Shown one piece after another: positions 1 through 9,147 of a DNA stretch of 64,000 nucleotides (position 1 is its first letter; every line of letters begins with the position of its first letter). Source of the stretch: a virus. The position numbers and the translations under genes were made by a program. The notes beneath the pieces were generated by a model. It worked only from the letters and a program-made list of their open reading frames with translations, did no database searches and was not told the DNA's origin. Location: positions 64,001-128,000 of IMG/VR virus record IMGVR_UViG_3300036770_004943; one strand, 5' to 3'.

Positions 1-1
1 T

Positions 2-100
2 GTAAGAAACCCAATTATTAAAGTGATTGAAGATATTTTTGACCAAATCGAAGAGGATAAAAATAATAATAATAACGGAAAAAAATTATTAAAAGATTAA
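2..100 (+). CDS. C-terminal end of an unidentified protein (5' truncated by window)
   Basis: An open frame enters from the left edge and encodes 32 residues ending in an Asn-rich, basic tail before a TAA stop. The stop overlaps the next ATG (TAATG), so the two genes are probably translationally coupled in one operon. Too little is visible to assign a function. Confidence 0.6.
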   Translation, partial: VRNPIIKVIEDIFDQIEEDKNNNNNGKKLLKD

Positions 101-768
101 TGAAAATAGGTGTTTCAATTAACGGGGTGTTAAGAGATTTTTTTGGTAGGATTGAAAAAATTCATACAAAATATTTTAACCCAGAAGACGGACAAGAGGT
201 CCAAGTAAAAGATTACGATTTAGAAAAATGGGTTTGGTTTCCTAAAGAAGAGATTGTTAGACAAGAAATGGAATTTAACCCTAATTTTAATGAAAAAGAA
301 TTTTTAGCGGATAATAATTCAGACAACCAATTAGTAGAAGTTAAAGACGATGAAATAACTGTTGAGGATTTTGTATATGACAAATGTTGTCTTGAAATTT
401 TTGGGTATGCGGATGAGGTACTTGACGGTGTTGTACAATCTATAAATGATTTGGAGTTACACCTTAAAATGATTGGTAAGGAGTGTGAAATTATTATTAC
501 AAGTCGTGAAGCTGGTCGTAGTGTTCCAGCAACTTTATTTTTTTTATCTAAAACCGGGTGTATGATTCAAGACATTAAATTCACAATGGGTACTACAGAT
601 TGTTGGCAATTTGCTGACATTATGATAACCGACCACCCTGAAATTATAAATTCAAAACCTGAAGGTAAAAAAGTTGTGAAAATAGAAAAACCTTTTAACC
701 AAGAAATTCCGGCTGATTATACAGTTAAAAGTGTAAAAGAATTAGTTGGTTTAGAGTTGTTTAATTAA
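100..768 (+). CDS. HAD-like protein with altered nucleophile motif
   Basis: 222 aa. The N-terminus (VSINGVLRDF) resembles HAD motif I (DxDGVLxDF), but Asn replaces the second Asp and the first Asp is missing. A central segment (CEIIITSREAGRSV) looks like HAD motif II with Thr/Ser, and the segment around residues 190-200 (ADIMITDHPEII) resembles the motif IV region of phage 5'-nucleotidase-like HAD proteins. The fold is therefore plausible but catalysis is doubtful, because the nucleophile is not conserved. It starts on the stop codon of the preceding gene and is followed by two glycosyltransferases. Identification is by motif resemblance only. Confidence 0.6.
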   Translation: MKIGVSINGVLRDFFGRIEKIHTKYFNPEDGQEVQVKDYDLEKWVWFPKEEIVRQEMEFNPNFNEKEFLADNNSDNQLVEVKDDEITVEDFVYDKCCLEIFGYADEVLDGVVQSINDLELHLKMIGKECEIIITSREAGRSVPATLFFLSKTGCMIQDIKFTMGTTDCWQFADIMITDHPEIINSKPEGKKVVKIEKPFNQEIPADYTVKSVKELVGLELFN

Positions 769-804
769 GGTTTACTTATAAAGTTTCTTATTTAAAATTA
801 TAAT

Positions 805-1188
805 ATGAGATACAAAAAAGAAGAACCTTCAGAATTTTTTAGTATTGCCGGTAGTCAATATTATTTTGATTTAGATGAATTAAGTCAATTCATTAGAATA
901 GAAAAAAATGAAACTGTTGACGATATCTTAGGTGAAACTAAATACGAAAAAAAAGATTCTAAAGAAAAATCTGAAGAATCTGAAGAATCGGAGGAAACCC
1001 CACTAGAGGGCCAAATAATTGATTTGACTAAATGGGAAACTATTAAAGTTATGATAGAATCCGTTTTAAGTGAAAATGGACCCGTAGATGAAGCTATGGG
1101 TAAAACCAAATTAGGGGAGCAACTATCAATACCTTTTAGATTATCCTTTAATACATTACTAAATTATAAAATAATAAAAGAACAATAA
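805..1188 (+). CDS. small acidic phage protein, unknown
   Basis: 127 aa. The centre (about residues 45-65) is a low-complexity Ser/Glu/Lys stretch, which is typically disordered, flanked by two ordered-looking parts. The gene ends one base before the next start codon (AATAATATGG), suggesting coupling with the glycosyltransferase that follows. I recognise no family. The shadow frame on the opposite strand is explained by the Glu/Ser-rich codons. Confidence 0.55.
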   Translation: MRYKKEEPSEFFSIAGSQYYFDLDELSQFIRIEKNETVDDILGETKYEKKDSKEKSEESEESEETPLEGQIIDLTKWETIKVMIESVLSENGPVDEAMGKTKLGEQLSIPFRLSFNTLLNYKIIKEQ

Positions 1189-1189
1189 T

Positions 1190-2263
1190 ATGGAAGATAA
1201 CATCAAAGACTTACTTAAAGACTCTATTTCTAAATTAGAGAAAAAAGAATTTAGAATATTCTTCTTTGTCATGGACACAAAGGGGAACGCAATTGCAAGT
1301 ATTGCCAATATTTATGAACATGTTAAAATTTTACGTGAATTAGGTTATGATGCACAAATTTTACACGAAAAAAACGACTACACTCCAATGGGTGCGGCTT
1401 TAGGTGATGGTTATGCAGAATTACCACACGTTTCAATTGAATCACAACAATTAAAAGTTAATACACACGATTTTATTGTGATTCCTGAAATTTTTTCCAA
1501 TGTCATGGAACAAACAGCTAAATTACCTAGTAAAAGAATTGTTTTATTACAATCTTACGATTATATATTTGAAATGTTAATACCTGGTAAAAATTGGTAT
1601 GAGTATGGAATTAAAACTGTTATTACCACTACTGAAAAACAAAAAAATTATGTAGAAAATCTGATGAGCAATAAAGTTCAAGCAGAAGTGATACCTGTAG
1701 GCATACCTGAATATTTTAAACCGTCAGATAAACCTAAAAAACCAATAATTGCTATATCAACTCGTGACCAAAGAGATTTAGTTAAACTTTATAAATCTTT
1801 TTACTTAAAATATCCTCATTTAAAATGGGTTTCTTTCAGGGATATGAAGGGTTTACCTAGAGAAGTTTTTGCCAAATCTTTAGCCGAATCATGTTTAGCA
1901 ATTTGGATGGATAGACCTTCGTCTTTTGGTACTTTTCCTATTGAGGCGATGAAATGTGATGTACCAGTATTGGGGTTAGTACCTGATATGATTCCTGAAT
2001 GGATGGGTGATAAAAACGGTTTGTGGACACAAGATCCTAACGCTATCGTAGATTTAGCAGCAAACTACTTTCAAGCTTGGTTAGAAGATGGTGAACCACA
2101 AGAACTTTACGATGAAATGTCAAAAACCAAAGAGTTATACACTTTAGAACAACAAAAAAATAAAACAATCGAGGTTTATGGAAAAATAATCCAAGAAAGA
2201 ATTGATGAATTAAAAGCCAATTTACCTTTAGAAGTTGAAAATAATATAGAAACCCAAAATTAA
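1190..2263 (+). CDS. glycosyltransferase, GT-B fold (GT4-like)
   Basis: 357 aa, predicted cytoplasmic. The N-terminal half has the Rossmann-like pattern of GT-B enzymes (RIFFFVMDTKGNAIASIANI, then a helix with HVKILRELGYDAQIL). The C-terminal half contains the donor-binding region: SSFGTFPIEAMKCDVPVLGL at about residues 243-262 matches the GT4 pattern in which a Glu sits in 'EAMxxGxPV'. It probably transfers a sugar from a nucleotide sugar to a phage structural protein, DNA or host envelope component; the acceptor cannot be told. It lies 4 bp before a second, GT-A type glycosyltransferase, so the two may build one glycan. Confidence 0.75.
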   Translation: MEDNIKDLLKDSISKLEKKEFRIFFFVMDTKGNAIASIANIYEHVKILRELGYDAQILHEKNDYTPMGAALGDGYAELPHVSIESQQLKVNTHDFIVIPEIFSNVMEQTAKLPSKRIVLLQSYDYIFEMLIPGKNWYEYGIKTVITTTEKQKNYVENLMSNKVQAEVIPVGIPEYFKPSDKPKKPIIAISTRDQRDLVKLYKSFYLKYPHLKWVSFRDMKGLPREVFAKSLAESCLAIWMDRPSSFGTFPIEAMKCDVPVLGLVPDMIPEWMGDKNGLWTQDPNAIVDLAANYFQAWLEDGEPQELYDEMSKTKELYTLEQQKNKTIEVYGKIIQERIDELKANLPLEVENNIETQN

Positions 2264-2267
2264 TTAT

Positions 2268-3071
2268 ATGTCAGAAATTAAAACAAATATTACAGCAATA
2301 TTACCAATACATAAAATGGATGAAAATATTTCATCCTATTTAGAAAAAGCTTTGAAAAGTATTGAGTTACAAAAAGTTAAACCTGATGAGTTAATGATTG
2401 TAAAACCAAAAGATGTTATAGTTAACTTACCAGAAACTTCATTTAAAATAAATGTCATAGAAAATGACGGTGAAACTGATTTTTGTTCTCAAATTAACTT
2501 TGGTGTACAAAAAGTAGAGACAAAATATTTTAGTATTCTTGAGGTGGACGATGAATATTCTAAAATTTGGTTTGATAATGCAGTTAAGTATATAGAAGCT
2601 TATGATGAAGTTGATGTTTACTTACCTATAGTATTAGATGTTAACGTTGAAGGTAAATTTTTACACTTTACAAACGAACCTGTTTGGGCTAAAGATTTTT
2701 CTGATAAATTAGGTTTTTTAGATAATGACGCACTTTTAAACTTTCCAAACTTCCAACTTTCTGGTTCAGTAATTAAAGTTGAATCTTTTAAATCCGTTGG
2801 TGGTCTTAAACCAAGTATTAAATTACAATTTATTTATGAGTTTTTATTAAGAATGTCTTATTATGATAAAAAAATGATGACAATCCCTAAACTTGGTTAT
2901 AAGAAAACTAATATGAGACCAGATTCTTTATTTTTTAATTATTACAGTGTAGAGAATAATAGGATTGATGCTGTTGAGGCAAGATTTTGGTTTACTACCG
3001 CTAGAAAAGAATGTTATTTTAAAAACGATCGCGGAATAAAATTTGATAGAGAAAATGTGACACTTCAGTAA
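2268..3071 (+). CDS. glycosyltransferase family 2-like protein (GT-A fold)
   Basis: 267 aa. The start (TAILPIHKMDENISSYLEKA) follows the GT2 pattern of a beta strand ending in P-x-H/Y followed by an N/S-rich helix with 'L..AL.SI..Q'. A VDDE sequence near residue 92 sits where the DxD metal/nucleotide-sugar motif is expected. A later segment (FQLSGSVIKVESFKSVGGL) matches the usual 'GS..F.R..F...GGF' acceptor region. Its last base overlaps the first base of the sigma-factor start (TAATG), so the glycosyltransferases and the sigma gene share a transcript. Confidence 0.7.
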   Translation: MSEIKTNITAILPIHKMDENISSYLEKALKSIELQKVKPDELMIVKPKDVIVNLPETSFKINVIENDGETDFCSQINFGVQKVETKYFSILEVDDEYSKIWFDNAVKYIEAYDEVDVYLPIVLDVNVEGKFLHFTNEPVWAKDFSDKLGFLDNDALLNFPNFQLSGSVIKVESFKSVGGLKPSIKLQFIYEFLLRMSYYDKKMMTIPKLGYKKTNMRPDSLFFNYYSVENNRIDAVEARFWFTTARKECYFKNDRGIKFDRENVTLQ

Positions 3072-3844
3072 TGTCAACCGAAAAAAAAAGAGGTAGAAAA
3101 CCACAAAAAGATCCTTATTTTGGTTTGGTGGAAGAAACTGCTGTTAAAGAGTTTTTATCATTGGGTGATTTAATTCAGGATCCTAATAGTTTGGAGGGTT
3201 TTAGATGGACAGGAACCACAAAAGAGGAATTTAGACGTAACGAAATTTATAAGTTACATCTACAAGCTCCATTAAACAAAATGATAGAAAGTATTATCAG
3301 AAGATATAAATTATACTCAAAAAATATGTCTTTTGAAGATTTACATTCTGATACACTTTCATTTTTAATGATAAAATTCCATAAATTTAAACCTTCTAAA
3401 GGTAAAAAATCTTACTCTTATTACGGTACCATTTGTAAACATTATCTTTTAGGTAAAATAATTAAAGACGATAAGAAATTAAAAACTTTAATATCTTATG
3501 AAGATGTGGCAAGTGATTTAGAAGAGAATGAAGAATATTCTTACGAAATAGATAATCATGATACAGATTTAAACTACCTTATAGAAGATGTTTGCAACTC
3601 CATTAAACAAGAATTAGAAAATAAAATTCTAACCGAAAATGAAATCAAAGTAGGAAATTCACTAATTTCGATACTAGAAAATTGGGAACGTGTTTTTGAA
3701 GGACGAGACTCAACAAATAAGTATAACAAAAATCTTATATTGTATTATATGAGAGAAATGACATCATTAAATACAAAAGATATAAGAAATGCGATGAAAC
3801 GTTATAAATCGATTTACAAATTTATAAAAGATGGTGGTTTTTAA
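3071..3844 (+). CDS. 55: late-transcription sigma factor, T4 gp55-like
   Basis: 257 aa. The N-terminus has an AT-hook-like basic patch (KKRGRKPQKDP). Residues about 85-135 (MSFEDLHSDTLSFLMIKFHKF, then SYSYYGTICKHYLLGKI) match sigma-70 region 2 as kept in T4 gp55: an FEDL helix, a core-binding helix, 'F.P.kg..SY..Y', and a recognition helix. No region 4 is visible, as in gp55. In T4, gp55 directs host RNA polymerase to a short -10-like late element without a -35. Here it is the natural candidate to read the ATATTTAT element found before structural genes throughout the window. The gene ends in a perfect 24-bp palindrome that looks like a terminator. Confidence 0.75.
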   Translation: MSTEKKRGRKPQKDPYFGLVEETAVKEFLSLGDLIQDPNSLEGFRWTGTTKEEFRRNEIYKLHLQAPLNKMIESIIRRYKLYSKNMSFEDLHSDTLSFLMIKFHKFKPSKGKKSYSYYGTICKHYLLGKIIKDDKKLKTLISYEDVASDLEENEEYSYEIDNHDTDLNYLIEDVCNSIKQELENKILTENEIKVGNSLISILENWERVFEGRDSTNKYNKNLILYYMREMTSLNTKDIRNAMKRYKSIYKFIKDGGF

Positions 3845-3857
3845 AAACCACCATTTT
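3831..3857 (+). terminator. palindromic terminator overlapping the end of the sigma gene
   Basis: A perfect inverted repeat (atggtggttttt / aaaaaccaccat) ends in TTTT. It covers the last codons of the sigma-factor gene and sits immediately before a late element, separating the two transcription units. Confidence 0.7.
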
Positions 3858-3867
3858 GATATTTATA
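3858..3867 (+). promoter_or_regulatory. late element before the tail/baseplate operon
   Basis: Reads gatatttata; it ends 9 nt before the ATG at 3877 and directly follows the terminator hairpin, so it would start the structural operon 3877-7490. Confidence 0.6.
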
Positions 3868-3876
3868 AGTAAAAAC

Positions 3877-4269
3877 ATGGCTAGACCGAAAAAAAAAGAT
3901 ATTAGATTAACAACCGATAGTTTTTTGTCTTTAACACAAGAAGCTTATAATGAATTAGTGGAACAAAGAAGTACTTGCATTAGAACTATTAATGAAAACA
4001 AATCCAAAGTTAATGTTGAGGATATGCATGATTTAGCTAATCTAAATAAAGCTAACACAGATTTATTAAAAATAGTGGATACTACTATAGATAAAAAAAT
4101 CACTTTGGTTAAATTAATGGGTCAATTAATTTTTAAACCAGGTACGGGTGACGGTGATAGTAGTAACGGTAATATCACACCAGAAGATATGGCATTATTA
4201 AGGGATATTTTTAAATCGGAAGATAACAAAGAAAACGGTGACGATAAAAAAGAATATAAGATTAAATAA
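3877..4269 (+). CDS. small basic phage protein with coiled-coil, unknown
   Basis: 130 aa from the ATG at 3877. A longer frame using TTG at 3856 would run through the late element and is rejected. The N-terminus is basic (MARPKKKDIR), the middle is helical with heptad-like Leu/Ile spacing, and the C-terminus is an acidic tail. Its last base is the first base of the next gene. Size, basic N-terminus and helical core would fit a small terminase subunit, but nothing specific supports that over a baseplate accessory protein. Confidence 0.6.
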   Translation: MARPKKKDIRLTTDSFLSLTQEAYNELVEQRSTCIRTINENKSKVNVEDMHDLANLNKANTDLLKIVDTTIDKKITLVKLMGQLIFKPGTGDGDSSNGNITPEDMALLRDIFKSEDNKENGDDKKEYKIK

Positions 4270-5765
4270 TGGGGTTTATTGACGACAAAATACAGACAGT
4301 AAACAGTGTTGCATTATTTGAGGTTTTAAATAACTTACCTAAAAGTAGATCTACGTCTTCTTTAGAGTCTGTTATTTCTAAAAATAAAAATTTATTACCC
4401 TTTTTAATTGATTTATTGAGTGTTGTCTGTAAAGATAACACGAAAAATCCGAAAGATAGGGGTAGATGTGAGGCCACAAGAATTTTACTAGAAATATTAG
4501 TAGAATATTTTCCGGTGTTATTAAAAATACTTAAAGAAGGGTTAGCTAAAGCAATAAAGGCTGGTCTAGCCTGTGGTACCGATTTTACATTACCAACCTT
4601 TAATGTGAAATTTAAAATAAATTTAAAAAATTTAGATTTTAATAAACTTTTAAAAACAAACCCATTAAGTGAAGCTGGATCAACTTTTTACGGTAAAAAT
4701 GCTACAACGGATTTAAATTGGTTTTTAAATAATTTGATACAAAATAATGGCTCTGGTACGTGGAAAAACATAGTTGATTTTAATTATAATCAGACCAGCC
4801 AAGAAATGGAGGTTGGTATTAATCAAAGTTATGCTACAAGTGGTGGTGGAAAAACTTTTGATGGTTTTATTTTAGACTACATCAACTCAATAGAATTAAT
4901 TACTTTAGAACAATTCACCGCAAGATTAACTGATAAATTAACTGGTGTATTAATGGCTAATGTTGGATCTAGTTTGGACCAAATTTTATCTATGGAGCAG
5001 GTTAACAAATTACAGGATAGAATCAATAATAGTGATCCTTGTAAGGAAGACTATCAAATAGATGAAAGTTATTTTCAGTTTTCAAACGATGAAATGTTAG
5101 AAATGGAAAACATTGCCAACCAAAAATCTAAAGGTGTTGTCATGTTAAATCTAGGTTGTGGTATGGTAGAATCTACAGTACCATTGGAGATTGTCAAAGA
5201 AGTTTTTGATGAAATAAGAAACACACCACCATCTAAAGTTAATGTAGTTATAGAAAAATCTTTAACAACATTAAATGATAATTTAACATCGAATGTGGGT
5301 GAAGAGGATAAAAAAATAGCTAAATTATCCTTAAATACTAAATTTATAGAGTCAATACCAAAAATATTAACTGATATTGTTTTAGAACCTAAATTGGTTA
5401 TTTTATATCAGTTAGCCTCTAAATTAGTAAACGGACCTTTAAACCCATCAACACCAGCAGTCGGTTTAGGTGCTCCAGTAAATATTGATATAAGCCCTAA
5501 AATAGTAGTACCGGACGGTTTTAACTATGCAAAAGCGACCAGTGTATTTTTTGAATTTGTTGTTAGGGAATCCTTGGCAGCTTTATTAGAAATAATATTT
5601 AAACAAGTTAAAGAAGAAATTTTAAAATTAGTTTCAGATTTAGTCGTTAAAATAACTAAAGAACAGGCTAATAAAAAAATAAAAGCATTAACATTTTTAA
5701 CTGGTGGTCTTGTTGGTGGGTTATTATCTGCCGTACCAACACCAGATACGTCTAAATTCAATTAA
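4269..5765 (+). CDS. putative virion structural protein (tail/baseplate operon)
   Basis: 498 aa with no family I recognise. Long amphipathic helices alternate with a Gly/Asn-rich beta-like centre (residues about 150-200). The C-terminal 80 residues contain hydrophobic helices ending in a Gly-rich stretch (FLTGGLVGGLLSAVP). The gene is overlapped by 1 bp at its start and followed 2 bp later by the next one, inside the operon that ends with the gp5-like baseplate protein. A structural or assembly role is inferred from that position only. Confidence 0.55.
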   Translation: MGFIDDKIQTVNSVALFEVLNNLPKSRSTSSLESVISKNKNLLPFLIDLLSVVCKDNTKNPKDRGRCEATRILLEILVEYFPVLLKILKEGLAKAIKAGLACGTDFTLPTFNVKFKINLKNLDFNKLLKTNPLSEAGSTFYGKNATTDLNWFLNNLIQNNGSGTWKNIVDFNYNQTSQEMEVGINQSYATSGGGKTFDGFILDYINSIELITLEQFTARLTDKLTGVLMANVGSSLDQILSMEQVNKLQDRINNSDPCKEDYQIDESYFQFSNDEMLEMENIANQKSKGVVMLNLGCGMVESTVPLEIVKEVFDEIRNTPPSKVNVVIEKSLTTLNDNLTSNVGEEDKKIAKLSLNTKFIESIPKILTDIVLEPKLVILYQLASKLVNGPLNPSTPAVGLGAPVNIDISPKIVVPDGFNYAKATSVFFEFVVRESLAALLEIIFKQVKEEILKLVSDLVVKITKEQANKKIKALTFLTGGLVGGLLSAVPTPDTSKFN

Positions 5766-5767
5766 TT

Positions 5768-6199
5768 ATGTCAAAATGTAAAGAAACAAACCCTAATAAA
5801 ACTGATTTTAAAAACCCTAACTCTATTTTAAAATCACTACTTAATTTACTTAAATTAAGACCAAGTAATACCAGTACCACTATACCGGCAGAACTTTTAT
5901 TAGGTGCTAGATGTGGTAGTTTTAATTCTTCAGAAATAGCTGCAAGAATAATACAAAGACAAGCCGAAGCTGGTATACCAGTAGGACCACTACCAAGTGG
6001 TGAGATATCACCTGATGAAATTATGGAAAGAATTAGAGTTGAAGAAATGGTGGAAGCTATCAGTACAAAATTAGTTATGCAAGTCGCGATACAACCTGGT
6101 GCCGCACTACAAGGTACAGGTGGTAATGCCGGAGGACCAGTTCAAGTTGCTGGTACAGTAATCGGTATCGCTAAAGGTAAAGCTATGGTTTGTAATTAA
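5768..6199 (+). CDS. putative baseplate/tail-associated protein, unknown
   Basis: 143 aa. The N-terminus is polar and rich in Lys/Asn/Ser, followed by a helical region and a Gly/Ala-rich C-terminus (GTGGNAGGPVQVAGTVIGIAKGKAMVCN) with beta character. It lies 2 bp after its upstream neighbour and 5 bp before a tiny coiled-coil gene, in the same operon as the gp5-like protein. No homolog is recognised. Confidence 0.5.
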   Translation: MSKCKETNPNKTDFKNPNSILKSLLNLLKLRPSNTSTTIPAELLLGARCGSFNSSEIAARIIQRQAEAGIPVGPLPSGEISPDEIMERIRVEEMVEAISTKLVMQVAIQPGAALQGTGGNAGGPVQVAGTVIGIAKGKAMVCN

Positions 6200-6204
6200 A
6201 AATT

Positions 6205-6387
6205 ATGGAAAATATTAAAAATAAATCAAACACAGAGTTAACAAAAATTCAAAAAGAGTTATCTGAAGAATTTGAAAAAGTTCGTAAAGATTTAATAAAA
6301 ATTTACGATTATTGGGTGTCTTTGGAAAAAAGATATAATGAAATAACAAACGAGTTAAACGATAGATTCGGTATTAATAATAAATAA
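6205..6387 (+). CDS. 60-aa coiled-coil protein
   Basis: Almost wholly charged and helical, with a heptad pattern (ELTKIQKELSEEFEKVRKDL). It is 5 bp from its upstream neighbour, and its stop overlaps the ATG of the gp5-like gene (TAATG), which supports real translation. Likely a small assembly or chaperone-type protein for the baseplate operon; function unknown. Confidence 0.55.
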   Translation: MENIKNKSNTELTKIQKELSEEFEKVRKDLIKIYDYWVSLEKRYNEITNELNDRFGINNK

Positions 6388-7490
6388 TGGCTGACAATAG
6401 AAGATACGACTTAGGTTACGGTGATTTAACATCAGATAAAAAAAGTTTTGAGTTATGGCATTATGGTATTGTTGTAGATGTTAATGATCCTTTTGATGCC
6501 GGTAGAATAAAAGTTAGGATATTTCCTTTGGATAATGATGTACCGTTATTTAATAACGCCAATCCGAAATCTTTAACTTTAGAAAATGAGTTAAATGATT
6601 TACCATGGTGTGAACCATTATTACCCAAATACATAAATGTAGTACCTAAAGTAGGGGAAATGGTTAAAATCATTACCTTTGATTATCGTAATAAAAAAAT
6701 TAGGAGACAATATATAGGTCCTGTAATCGGTCAACAAACCCCTAGTGATTTATTAAATTCTAACTATAACGATGCTAAACTTAGAGTTGAAAATAAGGCA
6801 TATACTTCTAGTTGGACCCAAAATGTCGAAGCTTCTGATGGGGATTGGAAAATTTACCCTAATAAAGAAGATGTTGCCGTTCTTGGTCGTAAAAATACTG
6901 ATTTTATATTAAGAGATGCTAGTTATTATGATGAAATTTTATTAAGAACTGGGAAAATAGATCCCAATAGTTTAGGTAAAAACAATAATAATAATTTATC
7001 ACCTTTTATTTTAAACAAAAAAAACCCTGGTTATGTATCCATAAATTTTACCCAATCAAGTGCTTTAAAAAATTCAAACAACTCTGAATTAAAAAAATTA
7101 AATTTACAAAATGATAGGTCACATGTTAATATAGTCGCTGATAAAGTAAATTTAATTAGTCATGAAGGATCATCAAAAAAAGGTTTTACAAGAACTATAT
7201 TAAAAGGTGAGGATATTTTAAATCAGATAAAAACTGAAAATGAAAAACTACACCCAATAGCTTACGGTGATGTTTTATGGGAATTTTTAAATGTTTTAAG
7301 ACCGTATATAGAGGGTCATATACACAAAGCTTCTAGAAGAGAACCAGATGGTGATATATCTAAAAATAATTTAATAAAGTGGTTTAATGAAAATATGGGT
7401 ACTGAAGTTTCTAAAGTTAACCCTGACGGTACAAATTATAAAACTATAGAAGGTTGTAGATTCTTAAGTAAAGGCGTAAAAACTAACTAA
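6387..7490 (+). CDS. 5: baseplate hub protein with gp5-type OB-fold
   Basis: 367 aa. Residues 25-120 match the N-terminal OB-fold of T4 gp5 and related phage tail-spike proteins: GIVVDVNDPFDAGRIKVRIF, then LPWCEPLLPKYINVVPKVGE, then VKIITFDYRNKKIRRQYIGP. This domain normally plugs the tail tube at the centre of the baseplate. I see no T4-type lysozyme domain or triplicated VxGxxxxx beta-helix repeat after it, so peptidoglycan cleavage must come from another protein. Last gene of its operon. Confidence 0.75.
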   Translation: MADNRRYDLGYGDLTSDKKSFELWHYGIVVDVNDPFDAGRIKVRIFPLDNDVPLFNNANPKSLTLENELNDLPWCEPLLPKYINVVPKVGEMVKIITFDYRNKKIRRQYIGPVIGQQTPSDLLNSNYNDAKLRVENKAYTSSWTQNVEASDGDWKIYPNKEDVAVLGRKNTDFILRDASYYDEILLRTGKIDPNSLGKNNNNNLSPFILNKKNPGYVSINFTQSSALKNSNNSELKKLNLQNDRSHVNIVADKVNLISHEGSSKKGFTRTILKGEDILNQIKTENEKLHPIAYGDVLWEFLNVLRPYIEGHIHKASRREPDGDISKNNLIKWFNENMGTEVSKVNPDGTNYKTIEGCRFLSKGVKTN

Positions 7491-7496
7491 TTAGAT

Positions 7497-7505
7497 ATAT
7501 TTATA
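7497..7505 (+). promoter_or_regulatory. late element before the 523-aa structural gene
   Basis: Reads atatttata in the direction of transcription, in the 28-bp gap after the gp5-like gene; 13 nt separate it from the ATG at 7519. Confidence 0.55.
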
Positions 7506-7518
7506 GTAAAAAGAATTA

Positions 7519-9090
7519 ATGGGAATTTTACGCACATACTTTTCTAAAGACAATACAATTATTAAAAATTCTTACGTAAATACGGGTAGGAACCCTATTG
7601 TAGAATTATTTCATGGGGGCTCACTAAACCCCAACGAGGTTAAATACTCAAGGTATATATTTGATTTAAATTTTGATGGTATCTTAAATAAAATAAATAC
7701 TAAGGCAGCGTCTTTAGATAAGATGACCCATACTTTAAAAATCACCAATACTTCTACCTTTGATGAACCACAATTTTGTAAAACAGTGGACTCTTGTATT
7801 GGTGAAATTAAAAGGGCGACTTGTTTTGATTTAATACTGTTTGAAGTCCCTGAAGAGTGGTGCGAAGGTAATGGGTATGATTACACACCTGTAAAAATTG
7901 CTTGTTCAGATAGTGATAAAACATACTGTGAAGGACCTTCTAATTGGTTTCAAAGAGAAAGTGTTATTAGTTGTTGGTCAAATAGTGGTATATATTCAGA
8001 CCCAACAAATTGGTGTGGTTACTCCGGTTCTTCTAGTGGTATGACAGGTAATACTATTTGTACTGGTGGTACTAATTTAATTATAGCCACACAACACTTT
8101 GACCATGGTGATGAAAATATATGTCTTGATATCACAGAATATATTAACGGTCTTATATTAAGTGGATATACGGGTTTAACATATGGTTTAGGGTTAGCCT
8201 TTGATTATCCATTAGAAATTGCTCCATTAGAGGATGCAGAATACGTTGGTTTTTTTGGTAGGGAAACAAATACTGTTTATGAACCATTTCTTGAAACCGT
8301 GTGGGACGATACAATTAAAGATGATAGAGATAGTTTTTACTATAATAAGGAAAATAACCTTTGTTTATATGTTAACGCAGGAGGTGAAGCAACAAACGCA
8401 AATTTTAGTGGTGTAACAATATACGACCAAAACGATAATGTATATTTAACAATACCACCTTCAGGCATCACCCAAGTAACTACAGGTGTTTATTGTGTTA
8501 AAGTACAGGTTGATGAGGACCCAAATTTAGGATATTGTAATGAATTACAATTTAGAGATGTATGGAACGATGTTACTATAGGAACTAAAAATTTAGGTGA
8601 TATTGAACTTGAATTTGTGATTTTAGACGATTCGGGTTATTACAGTATTGGTGGTTCTGGTAGTGCAAAATCAAACGGTTTAGGTGTTGGTAGCTCAAAT
8701 AACATATCAATTTATGAATACGATTTTAATATCACTGGTATTAAATATAAAGAAAAAATTAAAAGAGGTGACACCAGAAGGGTTAATATAAATGTACGGG
8801 TACCTTATACTTTTGATAAAACAGCTCAATTGGATAAAGTTTATTATAGAATTTTTATTAAAGAAAGTGGGAGTTATCAAATTGATTATATTGATTGGCA
8901 AGAAATTAGTAGAACACCTGATGGTAACTTTTTTATTGTAGATACCTCTTGGTTTATACCAAACGACTATTTTGTTGAAATTAAAATTGTGTCAGGTAAT
9001 GAAGTTAAAACTTCACCAACAATAATACCTTTCACTATTGTTTCTGAAGAAGATTGGTGTAAATCTTATGGATTAGATTACTTCCCTTAA
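7519..9090 (+). CDS. Cys/Trp-rich virion protein, possible tail or adhesin component
   Basis: 523 aa, mostly beta-like (Gly, Ser, Thr, Asn and aromatic residues). A W-C-x-x-x-G-x-D-Y motif occurs twice: near residue 114 (EEWCEGNGYDYTP) and as the extreme C-terminus (EDWCKSYGLDYFP). Further WC/CW pairs lie at residues about 155-170. This spacing suggests a repeated small fold or a conserved terminal plug. It follows the baseplate gene under its own late element and is closed by a strong terminator. Structural by context; adhesin versus baseplate wedge is undecided. Confidence 0.6.
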   Translation: MGILRTYFSKDNTIIKNSYVNTGRNPIVELFHGGSLNPNEVKYSRYIFDLNFDGILNKINTKAASLDKMTHTLKITNTSTFDEPQFCKTVDSCIGEIKRATCFDLILFEVPEEWCEGNGYDYTPVKIACSDSDKTYCEGPSNWFQRESVISCWSNSGIYSDPTNWCGYSGSSSGMTGNTICTGGTNLIIATQHFDHGDENICLDITEYINGLILSGYTGLTYGLGLAFDYPLEIAPLEDAEYVGFFGRETNTVYEPFLETVWDDTIKDDRDSFYYNKENNLCLYVNAGGEATNANFSGVTIYDQNDNVYLTIPPSGITQVTTGVYCVKVQVDEDPNLGYCNELQFRDVWNDVTIGTKNLGDIELEFVILDDSGYYSIGGSGSAKSNGLGVGSSNNISIYEYDFNITGIKYKEKIKRGDTRRVNINVRVPYTFDKTAQLDKVYYRIFIKESGSYQIDYIDWQEISRTPDGNFFIVDTSWFIPNDYFVEIKIVSGNEVKTSPTIIPFTIVSEEDWCKSYGLDYFP

Positions 9091-9096
9091 ATAAAT

Positions 9097-9118
9097 AAAC
9101 CCCGAAATTTCGGGGTTT
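9097..9118. terminator. bidirectional terminator
   Basis: A perfect inverted repeat (aaaccccgaaa/tttcggggttt) with T-rich flanks on both strands, between two converging genes. Confidence 0.85.
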
Positions 9119-9147
9119 ATTTTTTTACATACATTTTCTCAAAATCC

